From the NCBI GenBank assembly GCA_029931535.1, contig JAQPZY010001569.1:4292501-4356500 (forward strand): a stretch of 64,000 bases of DNA, read 5' to 3'. Under the pieces are notes generated by a model that did not search any database, was not told where the DNA came from, and saw only the letters and a list, made by a program, of their open reading frames with translations. Numbering within the stretch: position 1 is the first letter of the stretch; the number at the start of each line of letters is the position of its first letter. The position numbers and the translations under genes are program-made. The DNA comes from Margaritifera margaritifera (lineage: Eukaryota > Mollusca > Bivalvia > Unionida > Margaritiferidae). Below are positions 11,766-23,632 of this stretch, in pieces.

Positions 11766-12456
11766 ATATACACCAAAAAGAGGGGAAAGTGCTATCACTG
11801 GATTCTACAGAAGAATGCTTGATAACATTATCATAATTTTTAAATACGAATAAATAATATTATCATACAGGTTAGAGGTTAGAGAATTTTAAATCGCATA
11901 ATGCCTAAATATTTTACCTCACACAATTCCGTGACAAATGTCATCATGAATATTGCTCTTGAAAATAATAAGCATGCAATCAAACATTTTCAGTAAAAAT
12001 GATGGCTAATGAAAGGGATGCAATTTGTTTAAACTTCAAAACTCTTTGTGCGATGCATTTTGTTGAGGGTTATGCAATGATGAAACTATATTTAGGTCAG
12101 GTGTCAAAGGTAATACATACACAAGTAAAGAAAACGTAAAGAATATTCCTTCCTTGATAATTTTTTAATGCTGTCTCTATTACATGGGATTATTTGCAGT
12201 TAAATGCACCTCACATTCAGTTTCAAATTTTCATTTTTTTTTAATTAATAACTCGTACAATATACTATTATATAATTATTTTGGGGTCAGATTTTCAAGA
12301 ACATGCGTGATAATGAATAGAGATCATATGTACAAATATTTTCGATTGAAAACAAATGTCTTTAACTTCATATGATAACATCGGCTCTTAGCCTGTTTAG
12401 TCATCTTCTAATCACCCTGATGAATATATATACCTACTTTTAAATGCTTATCATTG

Positions 12457-12460
<4 letters not shown>
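11759..12460. other. AT-rich stretch without recognised genes
   Basis: Nothing beyond short chance frames is visible. Confidence 0.45.

Positions 12461-12527
<67 letters not shown>
12461..12527. repeat. (AT)n(GT)n microsatellite
   Basis: About 24 AT units are followed by about 10 GT units. Confidence 0.97.
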
Positions 12528-14067
12528 ATTACAGTGGATACAATATGTCATTGTAATGACTTGAGACACGGTTAGCTTTTTTAGCTTATCCCTAAGGATT
12601 CTCTCACGAATACTCACTCTCTTCGAAAGAAGAAAAAGAAGGAGGAGTTGGAGGATATATTAAGAAAGAAAGAAAGGAAAAAGAAAGAAAACGAAAAGAA
12701 AACAAACTGCACGAATAACGTATTTCGTCACGATTATTTTTATTTAAGTACGAAAATATAACTAGGTAATTAATACAAACAAATATTTTCAATTAATGAA
12801 TCGTCCGATTCTTTCTTTTAAATAATATAAACAGTTTCATATTGAAATATTTTAATATTTTTAAAAAATGTTTCTCAGTTTTAAAATTTTACTATTAATA
12901 TTTAAGGGTATCTTAAGTATTTCCATCTAATTTTTCTGTTGTTTTTGTATCTAAAGTGAAATCTTCAATGAAAATTATTGTTGATTGTTTTTGTGCATTT
13001 AATCATAACTAATTCAATTGTGCTTAGGATTTCTTACTAATTAAATAGAACAATTGAAACTTATGTCGTAAAATCTTGCGGTTACAGAAATGCATTTAAA
13101 ATCACTTAGAATGCAATATGATTCAATAAAACAAAAATCTTGCAAAATGTGTTATCAATTTGTATGCTTCAAAACGTGTATGTATTCAAAATGGCTTAAA
13201 TATGATATTTACAGAGTTCATGAACAATACTGACCTCTTTCATTTTACTCAAGGGGCGTGGCTAATTATGTTCTTTTACCATTCAAGCGCGCTAGGTTGT
13301 AAGCGATATAGCTTCTTCAAAGCGCTCGTCGCCCATGGAGGTGATATATTTGGGTATTATTCCTGGCTAACCGGGTGGCACTAGATCAACTCGATGACCT
13401 ACATGGGCAGTGCAGTTTCGACGCAGAGTTCGGTATTGCATTACTCTTTTGTCGTTTTAAGTTTAAATCTATACAATTGTTGGCATGCTAATATCCCTCA
13501 TTTACGTATCAGTGATATTCAAAACCATCGGTTAAAGGTCTTGTTAGCTTCCAGATCAGCCATAAATCACCAGCCGCAAAAGAAGAATGTTGATTTTTCG
13601 ATTAATTTTGGGCAATAACCAACTGTGACAATTCAGAAAATTTTTCGAGTTTCAAAATTATAAAAGAAGGTTTGTACAGCAAGGGTAGCTCTTTATCAAT
13701 GTATGGATGAACCTAAAACAAAACAAAATGAACATAATATTCTATATTCATCTGTGCCAGAATGCACGCCAATTTGTTGTTGTTGTTGTTTTGTTGTTTT
13801 TTTTTGCTTATTTTTTAATTTTTTTTTAGCCCAGAGTATGGTGTTGTTTAAAGCAAAAAAGGTACCGTTTATATCCAAATGCTACATTGAAAACTAATTT
13901 GAACAGAAGCGTTTTTAAATCAACTAACAAAGTATGCATTTCACAGTTGGCAACAATAAGGCAACAAAGCGCTTATTTTACAAGAAATAGGAGAAAGTCG
14001 CCGAATACAACTCAGATACCCGTGTCTGGTTGGGTTTAATGGCTATAGTTCATAGACAGTAGGTTTG
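12528..14067. other. AT-rich stretch without recognised genes
   Basis: A GAAA-rich patch (12640-12700) and a TTG/T-rich patch (13776-13830) create low-complexity frames. Two 74-codon plus frames at 13160-13384 and 13394-13618 lie in a slightly GC-richer patch but show no domain or splice logic. Confidence 0.45.
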
Positions 14068-14936
14068 CCCAAACTCGGTCTTACAAAAATAAAGTACAGC
14101 CAAGTGGTAAAGGCTGTGACAAACAAGGTCTTCACAAAAATAAAGTACAGCCAAGTGGTAAAGGCTGTGACAAACAAGGTCTTACAAAAATAAAGTACAG
14201 CCAAGTGGTAGAGGCTGTGACAAACAAGGTCTTCACAAAAATTAAGTACAGCCAAGTGGTGAAGGCTGTGACAAACAAGGTCTTCACAAAAATTAAGTAC
14301 AGCCAAGTGGTAAAGGCTGTGACAAACAAGGTCTTCACAAAAATTAAGTACAGCCAAGTGGTAAAGGCTGTGACAAACAAGGTCTTCACAAAAATTAAGT
14401 ACAGCCAAGTGGTAAAGGCTGTGACAAACAAGGTCTTCACAAAAATTAAGTACAGCCAAGTGGTGAAGGCTGTGACAAACTGGGTCTTCAACATAATTAA
14501 GTACAACCAAGTGGTGAAGGCTGTGACAAACAGAGTCTTCAAACAATTAAGTACAGCCAAGTGGTGAAGGCTGTGACAAACTGAGCATTGAAAAAAATTA
14601 AGTAGAGCCAAGTGGTGAAGACTGTGACAAACAAGGTCTTCACATAAATTAAATACAACCAATTGGTAAATCTGTGTTAAAAAAAAGTCTTCAAAAAAAT
14701 TAAGTACAGCCAAGTGGTAAAGGCTGTGACAAACTGTGTGTTCAACATAATTAAGTACAACCAAGTGGTGAAGGTTGTCTCAAACTGGGTCTTAACAAAA
14801 TTAAGTACAGCCAAGTGTTGAAGGCTGTGACAAACTGAGTCTTCAAAAAAAAAATTAACTACAGCCAAGTGGTGAAGGCTGTGACAAACTGGGTCTTCAA
14901 AAAAATTAAGTACAGCCAAGTGGTGAAGGCTGTGAC
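14068..14936. repeat. 51-bp tandem array, about 17 copies
   Basis: The unit contains AAGTACAGCCAAGTGGT followed by AAGGCTGTGACAAAC. Unit marks fall at 14111, 14162, 14212 and 14263, so the period is 51 with one 50-bp unit. Because 51 is a multiple of three, long frames stay open on both strands (17-residue repeats at 14205-14567 plus, 14043-14764 minus). They have no start or splice context and are by-products. The left and central copies are homogeneous, while copies right of about 14460 are increasingly diverged. Confidence 0.97.
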
Positions 14937-16087
14937 AATAAAAAGTAAAAAATTTAATATGCACTTAAATAAACATATTATTAACGTCATGCAGTAACAA
15001 CATCAGGTAGTCATCTGGTGCTAGTAAATTATTTATTTCTATGGTCGGATGCCAAGGTGTGGTCTCTGTATTTATTGTATTAATTTATTTTCTTAATTGT
15101 TAACAGATATTTGTTCCAAATCCACGAATCATGCATTAATAGATTATCCTTTGTTTTTCGGGATTTAAAGTGAACCTGCAACAAAAATGAAAGTTATGAT
15201 TCCTACATCATTGGCAACATTCCTACATCATTGGCAACATGGACTTGGAAATTGTGGCTAATCCTTAACATCTTCAAGTCAGTAATTAAGGATCTCATAA
15301 ATTCTGTCTAAAAGTCAGGCATTAAAATTTAACATGAAAGTCACTGGATGGCTGGTGTATGTTAATGTCAGCCCGGAAATGATACGTCTGGAAAAATGTC
15401 TGTAATTAAAATCTGACTCGGTTATAGTACATGCTTGCCAAATTTAAACTGGTGCGCACAGAGTTGTGCCTAAAGGCTTTTACCTTCACCTTTTGTCATC
15501 TTTAGTAATTGTCCACTGCATCTGAATACATTTAATTGCTTTAGACAGCAATATCTCATAAAGAGAATTAGTGGATGAACCCTAATATACCTTTTAACAT
15601 GAGAAGGGAGAAAATATTTTCGTCAATCGTTTATTTGACAAAATTATGAAATGTGCGTTCTTATAGTCCACTCTGCTCTTATACGTATACATTTAAAGTT
15701 ATTCAAAACTATTTGCGCGATAGGCAATTTACTACAATCTAATTAGTGAATAGTTTATAAAATTGTCTCCAAATGGAATAGACACAATGTGAACATGTGT
15801 GTATATGCATAAGTGTCCCTAAAAGTCAAGTTGCTTATTTATCTGTGACATGAGATCAGTTTCTAAATAGAGTTGCGTACATAGTGAAATACATTTCGCA
15901 CTAATTATAAACAATTTATGATGTACATGAGACATTTAGTAAAAAATAGCTAAATTAGAATATATTAAAATTATACCCCAATTACACTTTATTTCTAAAT
16001 AAATTAATCTATTATAATTATATGATATTCTACCTATGATTTTGGTAAAAAATACTGAAAAATAAACATTCTCTTCAAAAGTTGGTG
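14937..16087. other. AT-rich stretch with one small duplication
   Basis: A perfect 20-bp direct duplication (TCCTACATCATTGGCAACAT at 15201 and 15221) is the only structure seen. No coding signal was found. Confidence 0.5.
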
Positions 16088-16225
16088 ATCTATCTATCTA
16101 TTTATCCACCCACCTCCGCAAATATCTATTCACCCACCTCCGTATCTATCTATCCACCCACCTCCGCATGTATCTATCCACCCACCTCCGTATCTATCTA
16201 TCTGTCTATCTATTTATCAAGCACG
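16088..16225. repeat. CTAT / CCACCCACCTCCG compound minisatellite
   Basis: Blocks of ATCTATC alternate with CACCCACCTCCG. Four CACCTCCG blocks lie 24-37 bp apart, and the array ends in a (CTAT)n patch. Confidence 0.9.
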
Positions 16226-16565
16226 TCTAAGAAAGTAGCTTTTTAATGGTACTAAGATTTGTAGCAATTACATATACTGGAATCATGCATCTAAATCATG
16301 AAAGAATAGTAGAAAACTAGATATCGTGCTTACATTGCCATTAATACTCAGCTATCTTATTATGGTTGTAACCAGTGTTTAAAATGGATTTTGTTGTTTT
16401 TCAAATGCGTAGTGAACTTACTACAATAGTGGTCACCAGAGATCTTAGAATGTTTAAGAAACTGTGATAAAAGTATGACACTAAGTCTGTACTTTGTAGA
16501 AAACCTACTCACTTTCATCCTGCTCTCTGTTTGAGCCTTTAATAATCGTCAACAGGTAGATCATA
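16226..16565. other. unannotated stretch
   Basis: No signal seen. Confidence 0.4.
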
Positions 16566-16915
16566 TATGGTCTTTGAAACAAACCTTGTTACAAGTAGAA
16601 GTAGAGATGATGCACTCTGGTCTTTTACACAACCGTGTACAAGATAGAAGTAGAGATGATGCACTCTGGTCTTTGAAACAAACCCTGTACCACATAGAAG
16701 TAGCGATGATGCACTCTGGTATTTGAAACAAACCATGTACAACATAGAAGCAGAGATGATGTACTCTGGTCTTTGAAACAAACCAATCTACCACATAGAA
16801 GTAGAGATGATGCACTCTGGTCTTCTACACGAACCGTGTACCAAATAGAAGTAGAGATGATGCACTCTGGTCTTTTACACAACCGTGTACCAATTAGAAG
16901 TAGAGATGATGCATT
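16566..16915. repeat. ~50-bp tandem array, seven to eight copies
   Basis: The mark GTAGAGATGATGCACTCTGG recurs at 16601, 16650, 16700, 16750, 16801, 16851 and 16900, so the period is 49-51 bp. Units fall into two flavours, CTTTGAAACAAACC and CTTTTACACAACCG, that partly alternate. The three overlapping minus-strand frames are repeat artefacts. Confidence 0.96.
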
Positions 16916-17130
16916 CTTCATTTACACTGGTTTAAATGTATGGATTACATTTTAGGTCCATTGTAAGAGTTTTGTCAGACTTAAATCGCATAAAACCTCC
17001 AATAGTCAGTTTTGTTAACCATTTATTTTAACTAATCTGGGATCGAAAATAATTTTGTCGATTTATTTTTTCTTGCATATAAGAAGATACTCGCAAAAAG
17101 ATCAGAAAGGTCCAAAATTTTCCTAATAGA

Positions 17131-17390
17131 TCATTAGTATGACGCAATTAAATTGTTGTCTTATGGTAATAATACATTATATCTTTAGTATGACGCAATT
17201 AAATTGTTGTCATATGGTAATAATACATTATATCATTAGTATGACGCAATTAAATTGTTGTCATATGGTAATAATACATTATATCATTAGTATAACGCAA
17301 TTAAATTGTTGTCATATGGTAATAATACATTATATCATTAGTATGACGCAATTAAATTGTTGTCATGATAATAATACATTATACTTTAGT
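17131..17390. repeat. 51-bp tandem array, five copies
   Basis: The mark GTATGACGCAATTAAATTG starts at 17137, 17188, 17239, 17290 and 17341, exactly 51 bp apart. The copies are nearly identical. The plus-strand frame at 17139-17405 (17-residue repeat) follows from the period and is not a gene. Confidence 0.97.
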
Positions 17391-17589
17391 GTTGCTGTTA
17401 AGTAATGAAGGCATCACTTTATCTGAAAGATGGGGGTTAACAAAAATATAGTCAGATATATAAACATGATACCCTTGGTCTTTTTCGTATGGCATGAAGA
17501 GAAAAGAAACAGACTGACAAGTAGATGAGAGGGTTTAAGGTTTTATATCAGATCAATTGATTCTAAAAGTGTAAAATACAGTTGTTTTC

Positions 17590-18484
17590 TACATTTTTAT
17601 ATACTGGTGTACTGTGTGGGGAGAACCCCGTAATTCCTTTTACATGCAGATTACAGAAAAGAGCAGCCATGGTGATTTTAAAATGTTAAATATATTGTAA
17701 CATCAATATCACCTCTTTTCAACACTCTTAGATGGATGTCAATTAAGGATTACAATATATTTTAGAAAAGCTGTTCTTACTTTCAAGGTCTTAAATAATT
17801 TAGCGCCAGAGTATCTGAATGTTTTTATGTTTGTAAGGAACAAGGTTTGGTTTGGTTTGGTGTTTTACGGCACAGCAACACAAGTCGGTTATTTACTGCA
17901 GAGGCAATTGCAGTAAAGTGCCTTCCCCAAGGACACACCACAGTAGCTGACCCAGACTGGTCCGCTTCTAGGATTCGAACCCAGGCCCTTTGGGTCGTGA
18001 GTCCGGCACGCTAACCACTGAGACACCGCGGCTCCCTCATTAGCACAAGGAGTACATGGTCAATTGAAAACAATGAGCTATAGATGCCAACATTTCGGAC
18101 AGAGTACTTTAAGAAAACTTTTGCTTAAAGTTACAGTTTTAAAGAACAGTTTGCAGCATAATATTAAATAAGAACCTAATGTTTCAGCTTTTAAAAATTA
18201 TACCTGTACAAATAGTTTAATGAGCAATCCCGATTTTATGACCGCATACAATTTGTAGGGGCTAGTTGTAATATATCTATGTGATAATAGTATGTTAACC
18301 TTGAATTTTTTTTATTAACTTCTGCTATATTTGTATTCTTTTATGCAGTAGATGTTAACCTTGAATATTATTTTACTAATTACCTGTATATTTCTTTTAA
18401 TCGCAGGGCCATAATGTAAACTATCTGTTAGGTAAATATGTCACCCTGGATAAATAGAGGAAATAAAATAATTAATAAAAAAAG
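17590..18484 (+). mobile_element. CR1-like LINE, 3' end of reverse transcriptase ORF and 3' UTR (decayed)
   Basis: In shifting plus-strand frames the segment encodes pieces typical of the C-terminal end of CR1/L2-group reverse transcriptase ORFs: RLQKRAAMVIL (about 17649-17681), FRKAVLTFKVLNNLAPEYL (about 17762-17818) and, beyond an inserted SINE, MPTFRTEYFKKTFA (about 18087-18128) and VSAFKNY (about 18183-18203). Stops and frameshifts separate them, so it is a pseudogene. The 3' end reads GTCACCCTGGATAAAT and then an A-rich AAATAAAATAATTAATAAAA tail to 18484, as expected for a 5'-truncated LINE copy. Two diverged copies of GTTAACCTTGAAT (18295 and 18355) lie in the UTR. The CR1 assignment is from motif memory only. 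Confidence 0.78.
17846..18044 (-). mobile_element. tRNA-derived SINE inserted in the LINE
   Basis: Read on the minus strand, it opens with GGGAGCCGCGGTGTCTCAGTGG. That head holds a pol III A box (CTCAGTGGTTAG, complement of about 18010-18021) and a B box (GGTTCGAATCC, complement of about 17972-17982). A body follows containing GTCCTTGGGGAAGGCACTTT, a type of central block seen in several metazoan SINEs. It ends GCCGTAAAACACC plus a CAAAC-type repeat tail. ACAAGG flanks it at 17840-17845 and 18045-18050, a short target-site duplication. It splits the LINE frame, so it is younger than the LINE copy. Confidence 0.9.
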
Positions 18485-19235
18485 ATAGACAATAGAGAAA
18501 GATGCATATATTCTTTTTTCGCATTATGCATCAATTGATATAATCCATGCGTAGAACCAATTTTGCTCAGAAATAGAGTAAAAAATCGAGCAAGCGAACA
18601 GTGTGAAAATCCTGAAAACCTTCATTTAATTATTAAAGGCAGACCCACACATGACCCAATGATACAAATAATAATTAACTTATTGGAAACGATGTTCCAT
18701 TGAATCAGATCGAATGCCTAGTGTCTTGTAATCCCACTTTAAAAACAAATGACAATAATCATGTACATATTTGACAACCCTACTAGAAATCTGGAAGTGA
18801 CTTCCACACCATTAAAAATGCTCTTTGCAACACGAGGAAAGAGTTTGTCAATAAATTAGGAGTGTCGTTTTTGCCGTCACTATTGCGAGCTATTTGTTGC
18901 ACATCGTTGAATCACTGAATTCAGTTTAACTGTGAATTAAGACATAATTTAGACGCCGTAGAGCATTTATAAAATGTTACAATAATACCATTGTCGTTCA
19001 TAAGTATAACGTCAATGTTTGTACAAGAACTCGATAACTAATTCTTTTGCGATTGCAGTTCAATTAATGGATTTGATGGAAGGCAACGGTTATTACTTAT
19101 GATACTTAGAAAGACTTACTATGTATCTTACTAGAATTAACATGAGAAAAATAAAGTATTGCTTTTTCATATCATATCCTCCTAGTTCATCGGCACGTAC
19201 ATAAGTTTTGTCTAAATATGGTATTGTCTTTATAT
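18485..19235. other. unannotated stretch
   Basis: No gene, repeat or RNA signal recognised. Confidence 0.45.
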
Positions 19236-19648
19236 AGGGTTACCATATTTGAACTTTCAAAAAAGAGGACACTCCGGAGAGTGAGTGTATGTGTATCAGT
19301 ATCTACCAACTCACATCACGAGCATATACAACGAGTAAAAGTGAGTGTACAACGTGAGTATATATTATATAATATACTGTGACCTGTGCACTACATGTCG
19401 TCCTTTTTTTTCCCCAGTCCTTTTTCAGTTGTATATTAATTGGGAAAAAAGTGCATGGAGGCTCTCTTCTTGTATGTACTTCTTTGAGATATTAACTAAT
19501 GTAAAAATATTGAACTTTATATGTTTGATAAAGAGCGAGCATGGCAAAATCCCGGATATTTTTAGATATTTAAAAAACCCGACCGGACGGAGATTTAAGG
19601 ACCGAAAAGGAGGACATGTCCGGAAAAAAGAGGACGTATGGTAGCCCT
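19236..19648. mobile_element. nonautonomous DNA transposon with 9-bp target duplication
   Basis: The left end reads AGGGTTACCATATTTGAAC, and the right end in reverse reads AGGGCTACCATACGTCCTC. These form a terminal inverted repeat AGGGYTACCATA, and both arms continue with AAAAAAGAGGAC-type sequence. The flanks TCTTTATAT (19227-19235) and TCTTTATTT (19649-19657) match at 8 of 9 bases. The interior has no transposase. The frames at 19345-19644 (plus) and 19425-19700 (minus) carry no domain. The superfamily is undecided, because a target duplication of 7-9 bp allows several. Confidence 0.75.
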
Positions 19649-19710
19649 TCTTTATTTTGCGAAATCTGGTTGAAATTGAGATTTTTCTCGTGTGTTTCAT
19701 AGCAGAGATA

Positions 19711-19733
19711 TTTTGTTGTTGTTGTTGTTGTTC
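19711..19733. repeat. (TTG)n microsatellite
   Basis: About seven TTG units. Confidence 0.9.
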
Positions 19734-19929
19734 AGACTGTTTGGTTGATTTTTACTGGATTGCCCAACGATTCTTGTCCTGTAAGGCAGCCAAATATAAC
19801 TAAATATATAAGATATATTCAATACATCAGATATACATCATGTATACTTCCTAAAGGCCTACAGTCCAACTAGAAGATATAATGCTACGAGAATAGACCA
19901 CGTAAAAGGGGTCAAAACAGTAGACGGAT

Positions 19930-20015
19930 ACTATTAAATCATACATTATAAATCCGTCCCTGTCAAATATTTACTATTAAATCATACATTATAAATCCGT
20001 CCCTGTCAAATATCT
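19930..20015. repeat. 43-bp tandem duplication
   Basis: Two identical copies begin ACTATTAAATCATACATTAT at 19930 and 19973. Confidence 0.95.
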
Positions 20016-20090
20016 CGATTTCGCGTAGAACGAATAGTCTGGCGTCTTATGATTTTACATGTATATTATACAGGACTGTCAACCATTTTT

Positions 20091-20170
20091 GAATTTCATC
20101 GATGTATGCAGCTCGTAGAAGGAAGTACAAGAATTTCATCGATGTATACAGCTCGTAGAAGGAAGTACAA
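20091..20170. repeat. 40-bp tandem duplication
   Basis: Two copies begin GAATTTCATCGATGTAT at 20091 and 20131 and differ at one base. Confidence 0.95.
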
Positions 20171-21657
20171 ATTATGGGAATCAGCTTTTCAAGCTCAAAG
20201 CATCTAATGTTTTACGTAAGAAAAAACATATGCAGAGAAGTCTTTGAATGCTGGTTTTGCTCAAATTCGGAGCGCGATTTCAACCACATACTTAAATATA
20301 TCGCAAAAACTTAGAAGAAACTTTTAAAAAAACTTCTTCACTGTCTGTACGTCATCTGCAAAATAGACTTAGTTTGCCTCTAGATTTAGTAAAATCTGAG
20401 ATTAATAAGTCTTTTAAACATCACTAAAGTTTTTAGGGTCATTTTATAAGTTTTTGCTTTAACTAAGTAGGGAGATGTAGGGGTTTAATCCTTAATGTTC
20501 AACGCGAGCATGCTTGCACTTCGTATGATCTATTTGCCTGCGCACTATAAGACAGAGTGACACTTCTTCGTTGTTCCTATGCGGAGGTGCCTTTAACACA
20601 CTTCAATAATTATGATGCTATCACAGTGGTATTTAAGTCTTTGTATGATTTCGAGGATAATGTTGGTATTGCTGTATCAAACTGAGTTTTACCAGCATCA
20701 CATCAGTGGCGGTAGAAAAATGGGTATTAGTGACAGTAAAACCGCTATTTCAGTGCTCAAATCCTAAAACAAAATGGCTTTTATCCAGACAAATTGTAAA
20801 ATGTTGTAGAAAAAATTGAGTTTTCTGTGGCACTTGGTCATGACATCACAAGGGCGCCATACTTTCGGATGTTTGAGATGTTCGACCAATCAGAATAGAA
20901 AGCTCATTATATTCACATGTGTTTTAAAATTCTGCATTTTTTTAGCTTATCCTTTTATGTTGATACATTGATGACCTCAGAGACAATGCACAAATCTCAA
21001 TTATTTTCTTGAAAACAATTTTGTAATCAATGAAGCCAATTATTGAGACTCGTAATGAATTCATTTCAATCAGGTCGATATAGGAAGATTACTAACTAAA
21101 CATATCAGCTGATTCAATGGATACCCACGCATACAGATAATAACAAAAGCCAATTATTTTGACGACCCAGTAGGAAATTATCTGTCATCCCAAATTTGAT
21201 TCCGTCTTAATTTTTGTCACAATGGTAGAGCCAGAAAAACTGGAAGAAAAAATATTCTTCTGCCTTGGCCATTATTTAACATGACATCTTGTATGTCTAC
21301 TTTCCTTGGTGGAAAGAGCACCAGAGGTGAAAAGGCGGGGGAAAAAAAAAATAAAATAAAATAAAAAAATAAAACAAAAGGCGGGCACGGACTTTAAGTG
21401 TTCCCCTATTTCAGTTGCTCTCCACCAGGGTAATAGGAACACTGCACTATGTAGCTGACAGCTATGACCATGGGTCTTTAGGAGTTGTTATGCTTACTCA
21501 CATCCCAACAACAATGTTGATACTGATTTAATATCTTAGATTAAATATTTGTATTCTAATAGCTTCCCCTAATTCCAATAAAAAGTGGCTAGAAACTCTA
21601 TTTTTCACGGAGAGTCCACTTCGACCCAACATAAGTCTAACTTTTGTAAGTATTACA
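20171..21657. other. unannotated stretch, possible decayed coding fragment
   Basis: A short plus frame ending near 20425 reads LSVRHLQNRLSLPLDLVKSE and looks protein-like, but has no start or partner. It may be a mobile-element scrap. An A-rich core (21340-21380) lies between CCTTGGTGGAAAGAGCACC (about 21302-21320) and a near-inverse GTTGCTCTCCACCAGGG (about 21414-21430), a possible short foldback element. ACATCACAAGGGCGCC at about 20843 resembles TGTCACAAGGGCGCT near 51173 and may mark a further dispersed repeat. Confidence 0.35.
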
Positions 21658-21876
21658 CCGTCTGTACTCGCATATAAAGTGATACCAACTGCAAACTGCA
21701 TAGACCCAGATCTGCCGTCGCATAATGCGCTTGCAGATCTGGGTCTATGCAGTTTGTAGGGACTGATCAGTAGAACAAACAACATAGACCCTGATCTGCC
21801 GGCGCATTATACACCGGCAGATCAGGGTCTATGTTATTTGCGTTTGCACATAGTTTATACGCGAGTACATACGGTA
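21658..21876 (+). mobile_element. two-hairpin MITE, copy 3
   Basis: Same order as copy 1. The left end is CCGTCTGTACTCGCATATAA and the right end TATACGCGAGTACATACGGTA. Both internal hairpins are almost perfect (arms CATAGACCCAGATCTGC and CATAGACCCTGATCTGCCGG with their inverses), so this may be the least damaged copy structurally. Its left TA is altered to CA. The minus-strand frame over 21528-21785 is a by-product. Confidence 0.9.
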
Positions 21877-22769
21877 AACAGTTTTCTTCGTTTAATCACG
21901 ATATTAACATATGCATGATTAACTACGGATATTTCTGATATAAATTCTCAAAGTACGTGACAAATCTGAAATGTAGCAAATTTTGAGAAATGGAAACATA
22001 AAACCATATATTAGGGACTAAACATTCGAAGATACACCTGAATTTTAAAGAATGTCTTTGACAGAAAAACAATAATATTTTAGGTCGAATATTTCCTTTA
22101 TATGCAGAACAGTATCCACAACATGATTATTTACGTTAGCGACAAAATATATTCTTAAATGGCACTAAAATCTGTTAATACTATCGTAGTACTATCATGT
22201 CCCCCCCCCCCCAACACACACACAATTTAATCTCATAATGCAAGGTGTATGTAAGGTTTGATGTCATACGTGACGCCATAATGGTATCGTCCTATAACAC
22301 ATTTCGTGATCGCAGAATCAAAGAATATCAATATTTTCAAGTGCAACCTTTGTTATTTCACGAGGATATACATCGGAAGCAGGTAAATATGTGTCTTCTT
22401 GTTTACTACTTGACGGGTTCTCTTTAGCATTAGAGCTGACAATAAAGCCTTGCTATTTGACATGCAAATACTACTAGAGGACACTTCTTAACAGCTGAAA
22501 AACATAATTTTACAGGACGCCATTATGCATTTGGACAATTCTATAGGCCGCTCCTTCTATGGTTGAAATCTTAATAGTCAAACAGCTCTTTAAAAATTGG
22601 ATGTGAAATGTATATTTGATTTGTCAGTGTAAGTAGATAAAGTTTGATGAGGAACACAAGTATGACGCCAAACTATTTTAATAATGATGACGAAAACGAT
22701 GTGTTTGAGGTAAGATGAAAAGTAATGAATATAGGAACATTTATTTTGTTTCTTAGAGTCAGAAAACCC
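21877..22769. other. unannotated stretch
   Basis: A C12 run followed by CA repeats occurs at 22200-22226. No credible gene is seen. The frames at 22245-22427 and 22590-22808 lack motifs. Confidence 0.45.
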
Positions 22770-23632
22770 TGAGAGGAATGGCATGAATAAAAACTGTACT
22801 TGATACATAGTTAGAGGAATGGCATGAATGCAAACTGTACTTGATACATAGTTAGAGGAATGGCATGGTTACAAACTGTACTTGATACATAGTTAGAGGA
22901 AAGGCATGAATACAAACTGTACTTGATACATAGTTAGAGGAATGGCATGAATACAAACTGTACTTGATACATAGTTAGAGGAATGGCATAAATACAAACT
23001 GTACTTGATACATAGTTAGAGGAATGGCATAAATACAAACTGTACTTGATACATAGTTAGAGGAATGGCATGAATACAAACTGTACTTGATACATAGTTA
23101 GAGGAATGGCATGAATACAAACTGTAGTTGATACATAGTTAGAGGAATGGCATAAATACAAACTGTACTTGATACATAGTTAGAGGAATGGCATGAATAC
23201 AAACTGTACTTGATACATAGTTAGAGGAATGGCATGAATACAAACTGTAGTTGATACATAGTTAGAGGAATGGCATAAATACAAACTGTACTTGATACAT
23301 AGTTAGAGGAATGGCATAAATACAAACTGTACTTGATACATAGTTAGAGGAATGGCATGAATACAAACTGTACTTGATACATAGTTAGAGGAATGGCATG
23401 AATACAAACTGTACTTGATACATAGTTAGAGGAATGGCATGAATACAAACTGTACTTGATACATAGTTAGAGGAATGGCATGAATACAAACTGTACTTGA
23501 TACATAGTTAGAGGAATGGCATGAATACAAACTGTACTTGATACATAGTTAGAGGAATGGCATGAATACAAACTGTACTTGATACATAGTTAGAGGAATG
23601 GCATGAATACAAACTGTACTTGATACATAGTT
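22770..23632. repeat. 41-bp tandem array, about 21 copies
   Basis: The unit contains GAATGGCATGAATACAAACT then GTACTTGATACATAGTTAGAG. The period is 41 bp throughout. Copies are nearly identical apart from three marker variants: CATAAATAC for CATGAATAC, GTAGTTGAT for GTACTTGAT, and singletons in the first four copies. The two GTAGTTGAT variants lie 123 bp apart with the same pattern of neighbours, showing duplication of a three-unit block. The period is not divisible by three and no frame stays open. Confidence 0.98.

Noticed and set aside
14043..14964. Frames of 95 to 210 codons on both strands
   Set aside because: Produced by the 51-bp period being divisible by three; they are open on both strands at once, as expected for repeats and not for genes.
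22770..23632. CRISPR-like array of regular direct repeats
   Set aside because: Units abut each other without unique spacers, and the window is eukaryotic. The same holds for the 23-, 32-, 36-, 40- and 51-bp arrays.
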